NCBI GenBank assembly: GCA_944386975.1
Contig: CALXDC010000032.1
Span: forward strand, 1-33,507
DNA: 33,507 nucleotides
Direction: 5' to 3'
Source of the DNA: an uncultured Oscillospiraceae bacterium
GTDB taxonomy: Bacteria; Bacillota; Clostridia; Oscillospirales; Oscillospiraceae
This document shows positions 15,418-23,321 of this stretch, one piece after another; within the stretch, counting starts at the first letter, position 1, and each line of letters starts with the position of its first letter. The notes below the pieces were generated by a model that was given only the letters and a program-made list of their open reading frames with translations, made no database searches and was not told the DNA's origin. Position numbers and translations under genes: made by a program.

Positions 15418-15728
15418 AAAAATGTAAGATCACCGTCATGCGCATGACGCAATATGAGGACCTGATGGCCCAATATGAGAACCCCATTTCCCACGCCTGC
15501 GATATGGAGGTGGGGCAGGTCTTTCTTGCCAACGGCTGGGAGAAGCCCGAGGGCTTCTGCCGGAGCGCCTGGGAGACCCTTTCCCCCTTTGTGCTGGCCC
15601 TGAGCCACGGCGGAGAGAACTTTTACGGCGGCTGGATGAAGAATCCCAGGTCCGCCATGCTCTCCTGCAACGACGGATTTCGTCCGGTGAGCTTTCTGGT
15701 GGAGGCTCTGGACGAGGAGGCAGATTGA
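15414..15728 (+). CDS. TIGR04076 family protein
   Basis: 104 residues. The pattern MKKCKITVMRMTQYEDLMAQ, then CDMEVGQVFLANGWEKPEGF, then CNDGFRPVSFLVEA matches the TIGR04076 family of small Cys-containing proteins common in anaerobes, whose function is unknown. Conserved Cys occur in the KCKITV start, before MEVGQVF, in PEGFC and in SCNDG. It overlaps the dead deformylase gene upstream, so it may depend on that remnant's translation or on a poor own ribosome site. The SDR gene follows 11 bases later. Confidence 0.85.
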   Translation: MKKCKITVMRMTQYEDLMAQYENPISHACDMEVGQVFLANGWEKPEGFCRSAWETLSPFVLALSHGGENFYGGWMKNPRSAMLSCNDGFRPVSFLVEALDEEAD

Positions 15729-15739
15729 GGAGGAACCCC

Positions 15740-16444
15740 ATGTTTGAGAACAAAATTGCCGTGGTCACCGGCGGTGCAAAGGGCATCGGAAGGGCCATTG
15801 CCGAGGAATTTCAAAAGGAAGGCGCCAAGGTGTGCGTCATTGATCTGCTGCCGGGGGGCTATTATGTGGGCGATCTGGCCAACCAGGGGGTGCTGGAGGA
15901 CTTCGTCCGCAAGGTCCTCGCCGACTATGGCCATGTGGATTATCTTATCAACAATGCCCTGCCTCTGATGAAGGGCATTGACGAATGCACCTACGAGGAA
16001 TTCAACTACGCGCTCCGGGTGGGAGTTGCCGCCCCCTTTTACCTGGCCAAGCTCTTCGCGCCCCACTTCGCTCCCGGCGGAGCCATTGTGAACATCTCCT
16101 CCTCCCGGGTCAGGATGAGCCAGCCCCAGACCGAGAGCTATACGGCGGCCAAGGGGGGAATTTCCGCCCTGACCCACGCCCTGGCGGTGAGCCTTGCAGG
16201 CCGGGTGCGGGTCAACTCCATCTCTCCCGGCTGGATCGACACCGGTTATGCGGTCTATGAGGGTCCCGACGCCGTCCAGCAGCCCGCAGGCCGGGTGGGC
16301 AATCCCATGGACATCGCCAATATGGTGTTGTATCTCTGCTCCGACAAGGCGGGCTTCATCACCGGGGAGAACATCTGCATCGACGGCGGCATGACCCGCC
16401 AGATGATCTACCACAACGACTTCGGCTGGAGGCTGGAAAAATGA
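15740..16444 (+). CDS. Short-chain dehydrogenase/reductase (SDR)
   Basis: 234 residues of a classical SDR. The Rossmann motif TGGAKGIG lies at residues 10-17, and Asp35 (VCVIDLLP) suggests NAD+ preference. The usual NNAG is NNAL (71-74). The catalytic Ser lies in NISSSRV and Tyr134-x3-Lys138 in ESYTAAKGG. The C-terminal segment FITGENICIDGG is typical of the fatty-acid/alcohol-type SDRs. GAGGAGG at 15726-15732 sets ATG 15740. The substrate is unknown. Confidence 0.92.
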   Translation: MFENKIAVVTGGAKGIGRAIAEEFQKEGAKVCVIDLLPGGYYVGDLANQGVLEDFVRKVLADYGHVDYLINNALPLMKGIDECTYEEFNYALRVGVAAPFYLAKLFAPHFAPGGAIVNISSSRVRMSQPQTESYTAAKGGISALTHALAVSLAGRVRVNSISPGWIDTGYAVYEGPDAVQQPAGRVGNPMDIANMVLYLCSDKAGFITGENICIDGGMTRQMIYHNDFGWRLEK

Positions 16445-16462
16445 TACGGGAGGCACAGCGGG

Positions 16463-16912
16463 ATGCAATATCGTTTGGCTGTTTTGGAGGATTGCGTTGT
16501 TTTGACCCAGCTGCGCATGGAGATGAGAGCGGAGCGGGACCCGGGATTCTGCCGGGAGGCATTATATGACCGTACGCTTTCCTTTTTTCACAGAAACATT
16601 GCCTCCGGAAATCATGCGGCGTTTCTCTGCGAGGACCGGGGAAAAATCGTGGCCACTGCGGGGCTGTCCTTCTTTGAAATGCCGCCCACCGGAAAGCTGC
16701 CCTGTCCAAAGGTGGCAAAGCTGATGAATATGTACACGATTCCCGCATACCGGCGCAGAGGCATTGCGCACGAAATGCTGCGCCTGGCGGCTGACTATGC
16801 CCGCGAGGCAGGTTGTGGAAAGATTATGCTGAACGCGTCTGAAATGGGGCGTCCCTTGTATGAAAAATTTGGTTTCTCCCGGATTCCCAATGAGTATGAG
16901 CTGTTTTTGTAG
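16463..16912 (+). CDS. GNAT family N-acetyltransferase
   Basis: 149 residues. The acetyl-CoA site is clear: VAKLMNMYTIPAYRRRGIAH has the Arg-x-x-Gly-x-Ala pyrophosphate loop, followed by GCGKIMLNASEMGRPLYEKF and GFSR, the usual C-terminal GNAT strand and helix. These enzymes move acetyl from acetyl-CoA to amines of drugs, metabolites or proteins; the target is unknown. GGGAGG (16448-16453) precedes ATG 16463. It follows the SDR gene by 18 bases, probably in one operon. Confidence 0.92.
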   Translation: MQYRLAVLEDCVVLTQLRMEMRAERDPGFCREALYDRTLSFFHRNIASGNHAAFLCEDRGKIVATAGLSFFEMPPTGKLPCPKVAKLMNMYTIPAYRRRGIAHEMLRLAADYAREAGCGKIMLNASEMGRPLYEKFGFSRIPNEYELFL

Positions 16913-16989
16913 GAGGAAGGTCTGGAATTACTGCAGAGGGCAGGCTTTGGAACCGGGCGGATATGCTGTGCTGCAATAGGAGGAAACCC

Positions 16990-17448
16990 ATGAAACTTGC
17001 CATTCTCTCCGACACCCACGGCCTGCTGCGGCCTGAGGTGGCGGAACATCTGAAAACCGCCGACGCCATTCTCCACGGCGGAGATATCAACAAACAGAGC
17101 ATTGTGGACCAGCTGCGGCAGTACGCGCCCCTCTACATTGTCCGGGGTAACAACGACAAGGCGTGGGCGGAGGACATCCCCCATGATCTTACCGTCACGC
17201 TGGATGGCGTGACCTTTGCCATGGTCCACAATAAAAAGGAGCTTCCCGAAGATCTTGCCGGTGTGGATGTGGTGGTGTTCGGCCACTCCCACAAATATGT
17301 GCAGGAGGAAAAGGACGGTATTTTGTGGCTCAATCCCGGCTCCTGCGGTCCACGGCGGTTTCATCAGGAGATCACCATGATGACGGCGGAGCTGGTCAAC
17401 GGGAAGCTCCGGGTGGAGAAGATCGCCATTCCCCACGAGGTGAAATGA
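16990..17448 (+). CDS. YfcE/MJ0936-type metallophosphoesterase
   Basis: 152 residues. The five calcineurin-like metal motifs are present: Asp8-x-His10 (ILSDTHG), GGDIN, GNNDK (Asn for the usual Asn-His), MVHNKKE, and GHSHKY. Small proteins of this layout hydrolyse phosphodiesters such as bis-pNPP; the physiological substrate is unsettled. AGGAGG at 16978-16983 fixes ATG 16990. The next gene starts inside its stop codon, showing coupling. Confidence 0.92.
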   Translation: MKLAILSDTHGLLRPEVAEHLKTADAILHGGDINKQSIVDQLRQYAPLYIVRGNNDKAWAEDIPHDLTVTLDGVTFAMVHNKKELPEDLAGVDVVVFGHSHKYVQEEKDGILWLNPGSCGPRRFHQEITMMTAELVNGKLRVEKIAIPHEVK

Positions 17449-17984
17449 TGGAGCTGGGACTGACGTTTCCTCTCCAGCGATTTCTGAAAATGAAAACGCC
17501 GGACTACGGCACAGAGCCGGACCGGCGCTTTTGCTGGGACCTCCATGTCATCACCCTGCGGGGCAGAAAGAGCCTGCTGGCCGTTCACTGCCACAGCCGG
17601 TACACCTTCGTCTGCTACGATGTGCCGCCCCTCCAATGGGCGGACGTCCCCGGCCTGTTCCGAAAGGGGGTCCTGGAGAGTCTCGCAGCCGCCGGGTTTT
17701 CCGGAGAGCAGGTGGGGGAGTACCTGGAGCGGGCGGGCGCGATGGAGCTTACCCGCACCCACGGCCGCCGGGAGGTGGCTTTTCTCAACCGGGCCTGGGA
17801 GGATGTGCTGGAGCTGGACCTGTGCCTGGATGCCGCCGGTCAGGTCCAGCCCCTTCTGGACCACGCTGTCAATACCCGGCCCAGCCGGTGCGCGGGCTTT
17901 GAGGGGCTTGGGACAGGAGTGGAGCGGCTGGCCGAAACATTGAAAAAACAGAGGAGAGAGGCGACCACATGGAGGAATGTTTAA
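17445..17984 (+). CDS. DUF6933-like protein
   Basis: 179 residues from ATG 17445, or 178 from ATG 17448; both overlap the previous stop, and GAGGTG (17437-17442) serves either. The central part (CWDLHVITLRGRKSLLAVHC, RYTFVCYDVPPLQWADVPGL, ELTRTHGRREVAFLNRAWED) resembles the DUF6933 family, found in many Clostridia and Bacilli near nucleases and toxins, with no known activity. The last 30 residues (about 150-179) are extra and charged. The end overlaps the next gene by 16 bases. Confidence 0.75.
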   Translation: MMELGLTFPLQRFLKMKTPDYGTEPDRRFCWDLHVITLRGRKSLLAVHCHSRYTFVCYDVPPLQWADVPGLFRKGVLESLAAAGFSGEQVGEYLERAGAMELTRTHGRREVAFLNRAWEDVLELDLCLDAAGQVQPLLDHAVNTRPSRCAGFEGLGTGVERLAETLKKQRREATTWRNV

Positions 17985-18673
17985 TCTGCAAAGCGCCGCT
18001 TGAATACCTGGTTCAGGACGAGAGGATGGAATGCGCCGTCTGCCATAAAAAAGAACCCAGTAAGACCCGTTGTGTAAGGGGCCACTATGTCTGTAATGAC
18101 TGTCACACCAAAGGCATGGACAGCATCTTCGGTCTGTGCCTCGCCGAGACCTCCGCCGACCCTGTGGCCATTCTCCGGCGGATGATGGATCTGCCCTTCT
18201 GCCACATGCATGGCCCGGAGCACCATGTGATGGTGGGGGCGGCTCTGCTTACCGCCTACAAGAACGCCGGAGGCAGTCTTGATCTGGAGAGAGCGCTTCG
18301 AGAGATGTATAGCCGCGGGAAAGCCGTCCCCGGTGGAGCCTGCGGTTTTTGGGGGGCCTGCGGGGCAGGAATCAGCGCGGGGCAGTTTCTGGCCATCGCA
18401 ACAGAGTCCACCCCCCTGGCCCGGGAGCCCTGGGGGCTGAGCAATCAGATGACTGCCAGAGCCCTGGACGCCATCGGCAGGGTGGGCGGTCCCCGGTGCT
18501 GCAAGCGGGACTCCTTCCTGGCCGTGCTGGCTGCCGTAGACTTTGCCCGGGAGCATCTGGGGGTGGAGATGGAGCGGACGACTCCCATCTGTTCCTATAG
18601 CAGCAAAAATAACCAATGCATCGGCAGGCGCTGCCCCTTCTCAGCGGCCGGGGGACCGGATTCCCGTGCTTGA
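17969..18673 (+). CDS. DUF5714 domain protein, Cys-rich
   Basis: 234 residues. The N-terminal zinc ribbon has two Cys pairs (CLICKAPL and CAVCHKKEPS), followed by CVRGHYVCNDCH with further Cys and His. The C-terminal part (about 60-225) carries HMHGPEHHVMVGAALL, GACGFWGACGAGISAGQFL and CKRDSFLA, the DUF5714 pattern. It may bind metal or a [Fe-S] cluster, as inferred from the Cys/His count (at least 12 Cys). It resembles clostridial proteins placed beside methyltransferases or molybdenum-related genes, but its reaction is unknown. It overlaps the DUF6933-like gene by 16 bases and ends 26 bases before the shared terminator. Confidence 0.85.
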   Translation: MEECLICKAPLEYLVQDERMECAVCHKKEPSKTRCVRGHYVCNDCHTKGMDSIFGLCLAETSADPVAILRRMMDLPFCHMHGPEHHVMVGAALLTAYKNAGGSLDLERALREMYSRGKAVPGGACGFWGACGAGISAGQFLAIATESTPLAREPWGLSNQMTARALDAIGRVGGPRCCKRDSFLAVLAAVDFAREHLGVEMERTTPICSYSSKNNQCIGRRCPFSAAGGPDSRA

Positions 18674-18698
18674 GAAGACAAGCCGGGAGAATACTGAG

Positions 18699-18742
18699 AA
18701 AAAAGGCCCGGAGTTTCTGTTGCCTCAGAAACTCCGGGCCTT
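18699..18742 (-). terminator. Terminator between converging genes
   Basis: AAGGCCCGGAGTTTCTG (18703-18719) pairs with CAGAAACTCCGGGCCTT (18726-18742), a perfect 17-bp stem with a six-base loop. The run of A at 18699-18704 gives a T-tract for the leftward strand, so it mainly ends the 68-residue gene. The rightward side has only two T. Confidence 0.85.
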
Positions 18743-18748
18743 CTGTTG

Positions 18749-18955
18749 TTATTGGGGCAACTGCTTATATTCTCGCTCAATGAGAGAGAGGGCGATGGCA
18801 AAGGCCTGTATACGGCGCTTGGCCAGGGTGATTTGCGACTTGCAGCGGGCGGCGTTTTCTTTTCCCTCCAGAGTTTTGACGGTCTCCCGCAGCTTGCGCA
18901 GGGTGGAATCAATCTGCCGTTTGGCCTCCAGCAGTTCTTCTTTGGAATAGGTCAT
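18749..18955 (-). CDS. Small coiled-coil protein, 68 residues, unknown function
   Basis: The leftward ATG (complement ends at 18955) has AGGAGG at 18961-18966. The product is a charged helix throughout: MTYSKEELLEAKRQIDSTLR, then LRETVKTLEGKENA, then KSQITLAKRRIQAFAIALSL and a short tail. It contains heptads and is likely cytoplasmic and dimeric. No family is recognised. Terminated by the strong hairpin after it. Confidence 0.75.
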   Translation of the reverse strand: MTYSKEELLEAKRQIDSTLRKLRETVKTLEGKENAARCKSQITLAKRRIQAFAIALSLIEREYKQLPQ

Positions 18956-19129
18956 ATTCTGCCTCCTGGAATATGGATATCACACGTCCCCGTGCTGCCG
19001 GGGCCCGAGCCGGACTGCGCAGTCCGTACCGGCTGTTCTTTCCGGTAAATCTGTTTCGCCGTCACACCGCCGCTGTCTGTCGGCTCTGGTGGCAGCAACG
19101 CAAGGGGACGGGGGCTTGTGCAGTGTGCC

Positions 19130-19413
19130 TCAGCGTTTCCGCCTGGAGCGTGCCCGGAAATCCGCCTCGATGGCGTCTTTCCAATGGGCGTCCAGAGGGG
19201 CGCTGCGTCGGACGGAGGCCACAGCCCGGCCCACCACCTCATAGTTGAGGCGGGTGCCTCTGCTGTCGCAGTGGTAATTGACCGCCCGGTCGGGAGCGAT
19301 GCCGAGGGACCCCGCCGTCTCCACCGCATCAATGTTGGCCCCCAGGAAGAGGAATTCCCAGCCGTACTGCTCCTTCCGGAGTCGGATCATTTCTTTGACC
19401 TGCCGGGCGACAA
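19130..19413 (-). pseudogene. C-terminal remnant of a vWA-domain protein
   Basis: The frame reads QVKEMIRLRKEQYGWEFLFL, then GANIDAVETAGSLGIAPDRA, then NYHCDSRGTRLNYEVVGRAV and ends EADFRARSRRKR. This matches the tail of the about 230-residue vWA proteins with a MIDAS N-terminus; only the last 95 or so residues remain. The Asp-x-Ser-x-Ser metal site is missing. The frame runs leftward directly after the DUF2200 stop, so a deletion placed the two side by side. The region 18956-19129, between it and the 68-residue gene, holds nothing I recognise. Confidence 0.75.
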
Positions 19414-19764
19414 TTACTCCCGTAAAATCTGCGCCATCGGTTTGCCCTTGGCCAGTTCATCCACCAGCTTGTCCAGATATCGAATGTTCCGCATCAGCGG
19501 GTCCTCGATCTCCTCCACCCGGACGCCGCAGATTTTGCCGGTGATGAGAGTGCGGCGCGGATTCATGGCTGGAGCGTTTCGGAAAAAGTCGCCGTAGGCG
19601 GTGTCGGACTGCTCCAGACGGGCGATGTCCTCCGGCGTGTATCCGGTGAGCCAGGCGGTCACCCGGTCCACCTCTTCTCGGGTGCGGCCCTTTTTCTCCG
19701 CCTTGTTCACCAGCAGGGGATAGAGTTTGGCAAAGGGCATCTGTGTTACATCCATACGGGGCAT
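19414..19764 (-). CDS. DUF2200 family protein
   Basis: 116 residues from the leftward ATG whose complement ends at 19764; GGGAGG lies just upstream, inside the end of the macrodomain gene. The sequence (TQMPFAKLYPLLVNKAEKKG, RVTAWLTGYTPEDIARL, ITGKICGVRVEEIEDPLMRN, IRYLDKLVDELAKGK) is the complete DUF2200 pattern, including the C-terminal ILRE. Function unknown. It follows the macrodomain gene by four bases, so both are one operon. Confidence 0.88.
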   Translation of the reverse strand: MPRMDVTQMPFAKLYPLLVNKAEKKGRTREEVDRVTAWLTGYTPEDIARLEQSDTAYGDFFRNAPAMNPRRTLITGKICGVRVEEIEDPLMRNIRYLDKLVDELAKGKPMAQILRE

Positions 19765-19768
19765 GGCG

Positions 19769-20281
19769 TCAACCTCCCAGCAGGCTCTGGTCAAAGGCGA
19801 ACAGAGCCTCATTGATCTCAAAGATGTCGAAGATCACCAGATAGACGGTCATATCATGGGCAAGCAGAAAATCCCCAATGGCGTCCACCGCCACCTTCAG
19901 GGCCTGGTCCTTGGGGTAGCCGTATACCCCGGAGGAGATGAGGGGAAAGGCCACGGTTTCGCAGCTGTGGGCCAGGGCCAGCTCCAGGGAGGAGCGGTAG
20001 GCGGACGCCAGCAGGTCCCGCTCACCGCAGCCGCCGCCTCTCCAGATGGGCCCCACCGTGTGGATGATGAACCGGGCGGGCAGGCGGTAGCCCTTCGTAA
20101 TTTTGGCCTGCCCGGTTTTGCAGCCGCCCAGGGTCCGGCACTCGGCCAGCAGCTCCGGCCCGGCGGCCCGGTGGATGGCGCCGTCCACGCCTCCGCCGCC
20201 CAGCAGGCTCTCGTTGGCGGCGTTGACGATGGCGTCCACCTTCATGGTCGTGATGTCGTTTCGCACGATGGAAAGGGGCAT
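19769..20281 (-). CDS. Macrodomain protein, ADP-ribose-binding
   Basis: 170 residues, start set by AGGAGGTG upstream of the ATG whose complement ends at 20281. The macrodomain signature is clear: [33 protein letters not shown], and [12 protein letters not shown]. Bacterial relatives (YmdB, SAV0325-like) hydrolyse O-acetyl-ADP-ribose or reverse ADP-ribosylation of proteins or nucleic acids. The residues holding the distal ribose, Asn in NAANE and GGGGVDGA, are intact, so it is probably active. Confidence 0.92.
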   Translation of the reverse strand: MPLSIVRNDITTMKVDAIVNAANESLLGGGGVDGAIHRAAGPELLAECRTLGGCKTGQAKITKGYRLPARFIIHTVGPIWRGGGCGERDLLASAYRSSLELALAHSCETVAFPLISSGVYGYPKDQALKVAVDAIGDFLLAHDMTVYLVIFDIFEINEALFAFDQSLLGG

Positions 20282-20341
20282 AGGAACACCTCCTCGCTTG
20301 ATGGTCCCATCCATCATACCACGGGCGGCCCCATCTGGCAA

Positions 20342-21574
20342 TCAGAAGGGACCCCGTAGGCGGGGACCGCTGTTTTTTACAGGCAGCCGCAGCTCGCACC
20401 GGTAGGGGGCGCCGCCGTGGAATTCCGCCCTTCCGCCGTGGGCGGCGGCAATCTGGGCAACCAGCTTCAGGCCGGTGCCGTGGGCGGCCCCTCCATCCTT
20501 TTCCAATGAGTGCGGCGAGCGGGTCTGTACCGACCCCGCCATGGTTCCGCCCTCTACCCAGAGAACCAGATGGCTCCCCTCCGCTCTGGCCCCCAGACGG
20601 ATGGAGCAGCCGGGGGCGTTGTGCCCCACGCAATTGGCCAGAAGGTTGTTCACCGCCCGCCGCAGCAGGAAGGGATCGGCGTCAAGTTCGGGCAGAGGCT
20701 GCTCCGGCAGGTCCATCTCCAAGGTAAAACCCGCCCCCATGCCGCCGTTGAGAAAGTCCGCCGCCGTCTGCCGCAGAAACGCTGCGGGCTGAAGGCGTTC
20801 TTTCCGCAGCGCCTGCATCTCGCTGTCCAGGCGCATGGTCAGATTCAGGTCGTTCACCAGGTCCCGGATGACCTGGCTCTGAACACGGATGGCGGCGGCC
20901 TGGCGTTTGCGCTCCGGCGTCAGATCCGGCGCATCCTCCAGCTGGGCGGCATAGCCCATAACCACCGAGAGGGGGGTGCGGATGTCGTGGGAGACGCCGT
21001 TGATCCAATTGGACCGGGCGGCGTCCCGGACCTGCTGCTCCTGCCGGAACCACCGGCGCACCGTCAGCCAGGCAAGACCCAGCACACTGACCAAAGCCAG
21101 CAGGAAAACGCCTGCAAACCAGATGGGAGCCTGGAGCAGGCTCCTGGTGTTCATGGCGATGTCGTGCTTCCACACGCTCCCCTTGGGGGAGCCAACCACC
21201 AGCAGACCGTCCTCCCGCACCCAACACTGAACGGGGTAGTCGTTGAGATACCACCGGGTGAAGGAGGCCACATCGGAGATGGTGTATTGCTCCGGCACAT
21301 CGTCCGGCTTGCGGAAGGACCACACCACGCGGCCCTCTTCATTCAGCAGCATCATCCAGCACCCCTTCTCCAGCAGCTCCTCCCCGGTGAAGGCGTAAGC
21401 CTCTCCGTTCCAGGTCAGCGTGTGGGAAATATCTCCCATAGGCGCGCTCCAGCCCCGTCCGCCATCAGAAATGTAGTAGCCGAAGGAAAAGCATCCCAAC
21501 ACCGTCACCACAAAGATCAGCAGCGCCGAGGCCGTTACCAGCATGGTCCCTTTCCATAAGCTGCGCAGCTTCAT
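20342..21574 (-). CDS. Sensor histidine kinase of the exporter two-component system
   Basis: 410 residues. TM1 about 10-34, an extracytoplasmic sensor of about 115 residues, TM2 about 150-172, then HisKA with phospho-acceptor His196 in SHDIRTPLS and an N-box NNLLANCVGHN. The G2 box GTGLKL is present. The usual DxGxG box is replaced by WVEGGTMAGS, so the ATP lid may be altered. The large ectodomain suggests direct sensing of a peptide or envelope signal. Its ATG overlaps the regulator's stop by four bases. It is divergent from the ABC exporter at 22410, the typical layout of Cpr/Bce-like detoxification modules. Confidence 0.9.
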   Translation of the reverse strand: MKLRSLWKGTMLVTASALLIFVVTVLGCFSFGYYISDGGRGWSAPMGDISHTLTWNGEAYAFTGEELLEKGCWMMLLNEEGRVVWSFRKPDDVPEQYTISDVASFTRWYLNDYPVQCWVREDGLLVVGSPKGSVWKHDIAMNTRSLLQAPIWFAGVFLLALVSVLGLAWLTVRRWFRQEQQVRDAARSNWINGVSHDIRTPLSVVMGYAAQLEDAPDLTPERKRQAAAIRVQSQVIRDLVNDLNLTMRLDSEMQALRKERLQPAAFLRQTAADFLNGGMGAGFTLEMDLPEQPLPELDADPFLLRRAVNNLLANCVGHNAPGCSIRLGARAEGSHLVLWVEGGTMAGSVQTRSPHSLEKDGGAAHGTGLKLVAQIAAAHGGRAEFHGGAPYRCELRLPVKNSGPRLRGPF

Positions 21575-22257
21575 AGGGTCGCCTCCCGCCGGAGCCGGTA
21601 GCCAAGCCCCCGTACAGTCAGCAGGAATCTGGGATGGGAGGGATCTGCCTCCACCTTTTCCCGCAGGCGGCGGATGTGGACCATGAGGGTGTTTTCATAG
21701 CCCACCAGGGGTCCGTCCCACAGCGCGGAGCATAGTGCGTCGATGGTGACAATGTTTCCCCTGGCTTCCCACAGCTTGCGGAGCAGGGCGAATTCCTTGG
21801 CGGTGAGGGCCGTCTCCTCGCCGCCCCGGCGGACCGTGCCCTTGCCCCAGTCGATCTCGGTCTCTCCCAGCCGCGCCGCAGGGGGATCCTCACGGTAGAC
21901 CCGGCGCAGCACCGCCTGCAGCCGGAGCAGCAGCTCCTGGGGCAGAAAGGGCTTGGTGATATAGTCGTCCGCCCCGAGGCCCAGTCCCCGGAGCCGGGCC
22001 GCATCCTCGTCCCGGGCGGAGAGAAACAGCACCGGCACATCCCGGATCTCCCGCAGCTTCCCGAAGAGGGAGAACCCATCCCCGTCCGGGAGCATCACAT
22101 CCAGCAGCACCGCGTTGGGAGCTGCGGAGCGAAACTGCTCCAATGCCTGGGCGCAGGACAATGCCGCGTCTGTCCTGTAGCCCGCTTGCGTCAGGATTTC
22201 CTGTACCATACGCTGAAGGGCGGGCTCGTCATCCACGATCAAAATACGATGGGTCAT
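21571..22257 (-). CDS. OmpR/PhoB-family response regulator
   Basis: 228 residues, full length. Receiver with acidic pocket Asp9/Asp10, phospho-acceptor Asp53 (LLDVMLPDGDG) and Lys in YITKPF. Winged helix from about 130 (GGEETALTAKEFALLRKLWE, then GYENTLMVHIRRLREKVEAD). It is encoded upstream of the kinase and back to back with the exporter genes. The GTAAGG repeats at 22333-22371 are its likely binding site; that is inference from position and phasing. Confidence 0.94.
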   Translation of the reverse strand: MTHRILIVDDEPALQRMVQEILTQAGYRTDAALSCAQALEQFRSAAPNAVLLDVMLPDGDGFSLFGKLREIRDVPVLFLSARDEDAARLRGLGLGADDYITKPFLPQELLLRLQAVLRRVYREDPPAARLGETEIDWGKGTVRRGGEETALTAKEFALLRKLWEARGNIVTIDALCSALWDGPLVGYENTLMVHIRRLREKVEADPSHPRFLLTVRGLGYRLRREATL

Positions 22258-22332
22258 GCTGCCGGCCTCCTTTGCATTCCAATGTCTCCATTATAACCGC
22301 TCAGCCGCTCCCGTCCAGCCCTGAGGGGAGAA

Positions 22333-22386
22333 GTAAGGTAATTGTAAGGCCCGCTTCATGGGAGGGTAAGGTGGGCGCGGTAGGAT
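22333..22386 (+). promoter_or_regulatory. Phased GTAAGG direct repeats and -10 box of the ABC exporter
   Basis: GTAAGG occurs at 22333-22338, 22344-22349 and 22366-22371, spaced 11 and 22 bases, i.e. one and two helical turns. A -10-like TAGGAT lies at 22381-22386 with no -35 match at 17 bases upstream; the third repeat lies next to where it should be. This is the layout of an OmpR-type activator site. AAGGAGG (22397-22403) precedes the ATG 22410. Confidence 0.7.
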
Positions 22387-22409
22387 AGGCGGCACAAGGA
22401 GGTCTTGCC

Positions 22410-23321
22410 ATGAACATCATTGAAACCCACGATTTGTGCAAGCAATACGGAAACGTCCTGCGGGTGGCCCATCTAAGCCTCAGCGTGCCTGAGGGCAGCG
22501 TCTACGGTTTTCTGGGTCCCAACGGGGCGGGAAAATCCACCACCTTGAAGTTGCTTCTGGGGTTGGTACGTCCCACGGCAGGCGGGATCCGGATACTGGG
22601 GAAAAACCTGGACGGCGCCAACCGCCTGGCGGTACTGAGGCAGGTGGGGAGCCTGATTGAAAGTCCCAGCTACTACGGTCATCTTACCGGTGAGGAGAAC
22701 CTGCGTATTGTCCAAACCCTCCGGGGCGTGCCGGAGCGAAACATCCGGGAGGTGCTGCAGATCGTCCGGTTGGACGGCCAGCGGGGGAAAAAGGTGGCGC
22801 ACTACTCCCTGGGGATGAAGCAGCGGCTGGGGCTGGCGGCAGCCCTGCTGGGGTACCCCAGGCTGCTCATTCTGGACGAGCCCACCAACGGTCTGGATCC
22901 CGCCGGCATCCAGGAGATGCGGGAGTTCATCTGTGATCTGCCGGGCCGGTTTGGGATGACGGTGGTGGTGTCCAGTCATCTCCTCAGCGAAATCGACCAG
23001 ATGGCCGACCATGTGGCCATCATCCGGGAGGGAGAGCTGGTGTTCCAGGACACCCTGGAAGTTCTTCACAGCCGCAGCCGCCACCACCTGGCGCTGCGGA
23101 CCACCAACAACGCGGTGGCCCGCAACCTGCTGGCGGAAAAGTCGGTGTCCTGCCGGGAGGAGGAGGGGTACCTGATTCTGCCCATCCTCTCCGATGAGAC
23201 TGCCGCCCGGCTCACCCGCTTTCTGGCGGAGGGCCGCCTGGGGGTGGTGCGGCTGGAGGAACGGCAGAAGAGCTTGGAGGACATCTTCCTGGAGCTGACG
23301 GGAAAGGCGGCGAGCTTGTGA
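22410..23321 (+). CDS. ABC transporter ATP-binding protein, CprA/BcrA-like
   Basis: 303 residues. Walker A GPNGAGKST (about 37-45), signature YSLGMKQRLG, Walker B LLILDEPTNGLD, and switch His in VVSSHLLSE. The extra C-terminal region of about 80 residues (LEVLHSRSRHHLALRTTNNA to the end) is typical of bacitracin/lantibiotic export ATPases (BcrA, CprA, SpaF). With two permeases behind it and a two-component system in front, it most likely protects the cell from peptide antibiotics. Its last codon overlaps the permease start by four bases. Confidence 0.93.
   Translation: MNIIETHDLCKQYGNVLRVAHLSLSVPEGSVYGFLGPNGAGKSTTLKLLLGLVRPTAGGIRILGKNLDGANRLAVLRQVGSLIESPSYYGHLTGEENLRIVQTLRGVPERNIREVLQIVRLDGQRGKKVAHYSLGMKQRLGLAAALLGYPRLLILDEPTNGLDPAGIQEMREFICDLPGRFGMTVVVSSHLLSEIDQMADHVAIIREGELVFQDTLEVLHSRSRHHLALRTTNNAVARNLLAEKSVSCREEEGYLILPILSDETAARLTRFLAEGRLGVVRLEERQKSLEDIFLELTGKAASL

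Noticed and set aside
19414-19440. vWA remnant extended into DUF2200 to include a TDG triplet
   Set aside because: TDG fits the vWA MIDAS region, but the residues after it (ADFTGVIVAR) do not match and belong to the DUF2200 end in another frame; I end the remnant at 19413.
20510-21559. Rightward frame opposite the histidine kinase
   Set aside because: The kinase has complete motifs in the leftward frame and couples to the regulator; this frame is Pro/Gly/His-rich noise.
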